Below, piece by piece: positions 63,234 through 64,000 of a stretch of DNA of 64,000 nucleotides. The notes below the pieces were generated by a model. The model did no database searches, had not been told where the DNA came from, and saw only the letters and a program-made list of their open reading frames with translations. Made by a program: the position numbers and the translations under genes. The DNA is taken from the NCBI RefSeq assembly GCF_001295795.1, contig NZ_LJHY01000022.1, forward strand, positions 186,001 to 250,000, in the 5' to 3' direction. This DNA is from Novosphingobium sp. AAP83 (GTDB lineage Bacteria; Pseudomonadota; Alphaproteobacteria; Sphingomonadales; Sphingomonadaceae). Position 1 is the first letter of the stretch, and each line of letters begins with the position of its first letter.

Positions 63234-64000
63234 CTAATAAGACCGCGCGATCAGGATTGTTTCGACCGCGGGTTCGCCGGTGAACGGGCACAGGCCGTCG
63301 GGTTTGGGCGCACCCAGCGGGGTGTTGCGTATGGTGAGCTTGAGCGCTTTCAATTGTTCCACCACTTTATCAAGCGCTTCGCCGGTCGGTTTGGACCAGC
63401 CCATTTCGACCCAGCCCGGGAACTTCGCGCTTTCATTGAAGTAGGCGGTGAGGCCCGCAAGATCCTTCACATCGCGCACGATCTGCGCATCGCGGCGGCT
63501 GCGGGCTTCTTCATAGAGGCCGGACTGGATGGCTTCCAATTGGGCTGCCGCGCCTGCGATAAAGTCCTCTTTGGACTGGCCGACAAAGTTCGGCTTGGCA
63601 TCGGCGCGCCAGAGCTGATCACGGCGCAGCGCGGAAACCTGTCCGCCTTCGGCATCGCGGCCACCAATTTCGAGGATGAGCGGAACGCCCTTCTTGACCC
63701 ATGCCCAACGCTTTTGCGTGGCCTTGCCCGGGCGCTTATCAAGCAGGACGCGCACGCGTTCATCGAATACCGATTGCTTGGCCAGAGCCGTGCGGATTTC
63801 CTCGCAATAGGCGAGCAAGGCGGCGTCGCCATCGTTATCGCGCAGCATCGGCAGGATCACGATTTGCTGCGGCGCGACTTGAGGGGGCACACGCAAGCCA
63901 TCGTCATCACCGTGGGTCATGATCACGCCGCCGATCAACCGCGTCGACACGCCCCAAGATGTGGTGTGTGCGAGCGCTTGCTGGCCTTCCTTGTCCTGAT
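63234..64000 (-). CDS. proS: Prolyl-tRNA synthetase, archaeal/eukaryotic type (5' end outside window)
   Basis: Only the C-terminal part (about 255 residues) is present; the frame is open to base 64000 and upstream codons read DKEGQQALAHTTSWGVSTRL, so the start lies beyond the window. Class II motif 3 region LIGGVIMTHGDDDGLRVPP is visible, followed by an anticodon-binding domain and the C-terminal extension ending PDGLCPFTGEPAVETILIARSY (given in part), with the terminal Tyr typical of the archaeal-type (ProS type 3) enzyme. Lacks the editing insertion of the bacterial type, as far as can be seen. Minus-strand, 243 bp upstream of the peptidase start. Confidence 0.92.
   Translation of the reverse strand, partial: QDKEGQQALAHTTSWGVSTRLIGGVIMTHGDDDGLRVPPQVAPQQIVILPMLRDNDGDAALLAYCEEIRTALAKQSVFDERVRVLLDKRPGKATQKRWAWVKKGVPLILEIGGRDAEGGQVSALRRDQLWRADAKPNFVGQSKEDFIAGAAAQLEAIQSGLYEEARSRRDAQIVRDVKDLAGLTAYFNESAKFPGWVEMGWSKPTGEALDKVVEQLKALKLTIRNTPLGAPKPDGLCPFTGEPAVETILIARSY

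Overview
The window reads as ordinary chromosome of an alphaproteobacterium, most likely order Sphingomonadales (Novosphingobium/Sphingomonas/Erythrobacter-like). The evidence is the gene content: a pyruvate dehydrogenase E1 beta subunit that carries its own lipoyl domain, an IspD-IspF fusion, TrmFO, the dusB-ntrBC-ntrYX-hfq-hflX-mazG order, GTG/TTG starts, four-base ATGA junctions, and a moderately high GC content. The genus is inference; no rRNA is present.

Layout. 1-14070: the 3' part of a giant type I-secreted RTX protein (at least 4689 residues, start outside the window), followed by a 293-aa protein of unknown function. 15.2-17.7 kb: pdhA-pdhB (PDH E1). 17.9-21.4 kb, minus strand: a three-gene cassette tadG-tadE-tadE-like of pilus-type secreted/membrane proteins, one with long Pro-Thr tracts. 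21.6-25.4 kb: a short squalene/phytoene-synthase-like protein, an EF-hand protein, trmFO, a YhhN-family membrane protein and a DUF952 protein. 25.4-28.2 kb: gyrA. 28.5-34.2 kb: TPR protein, beta-carbonic anhydrase, lipA, ratA/COQ10-like, cinA C-terminal domain, a secreted protein and ispDF. 34.3-44.5 kb: dusB, ntrB, ntrC, ntrY, ntrX, a tandem-domain Hfq, hflX, and convergent mazG. 43.7-52.6 kb, minus strand: a tightly packed run transcribed mltB-rlpA-dac-tmk-holB-metG-tatD-MBL hydrolase-55 aa membrane protein-mazG. 52.66 kb: tRNA-Ser(UGA), followed by a roughly 1.9-kb patch with two orphan genes (a membrane protein and a HIRAN-domain protein). 54.7-64 kb: JmjC-type oxygenase, lpdA and pdhC (PDH E3 and E2), a universal stress protein, rnr, an M28 peptidase, a palindromic intergenic repeat, and the 3' end of an archaeal-type proS.

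Functional threads. The PDH complex is encoded in two blocks about 38 kb apart (E1 at 15-18 kb, E3/E2 at 56-59 kb); lipA between them makes its lipoyl cofactor. Two sigma54-type two-component pairs (NtrBC, NtrYX) sit directly upstream of Hfq. The long minus-strand run combines cell-wall remodelling (MltB, RlpA, Dac) with replication and translation housekeeping.

Most worth a second look: the hierarchical repeat architecture of the RTX protein (six 327-bp repeats in perfect register, a roughly 1-kb super-repeat, a near-identical 216-bp duplication, a nidogen-like insertion), the fused two-domain Hfq with an asymmetric second domain, the NtrX that lacks the GAFTGA loop, the hflX coding region with no canonical start codon where one is needed, and the orphan genes beside tRNA-Ser. 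I found no CRISPR array, phage, transposase or obvious defence operon.
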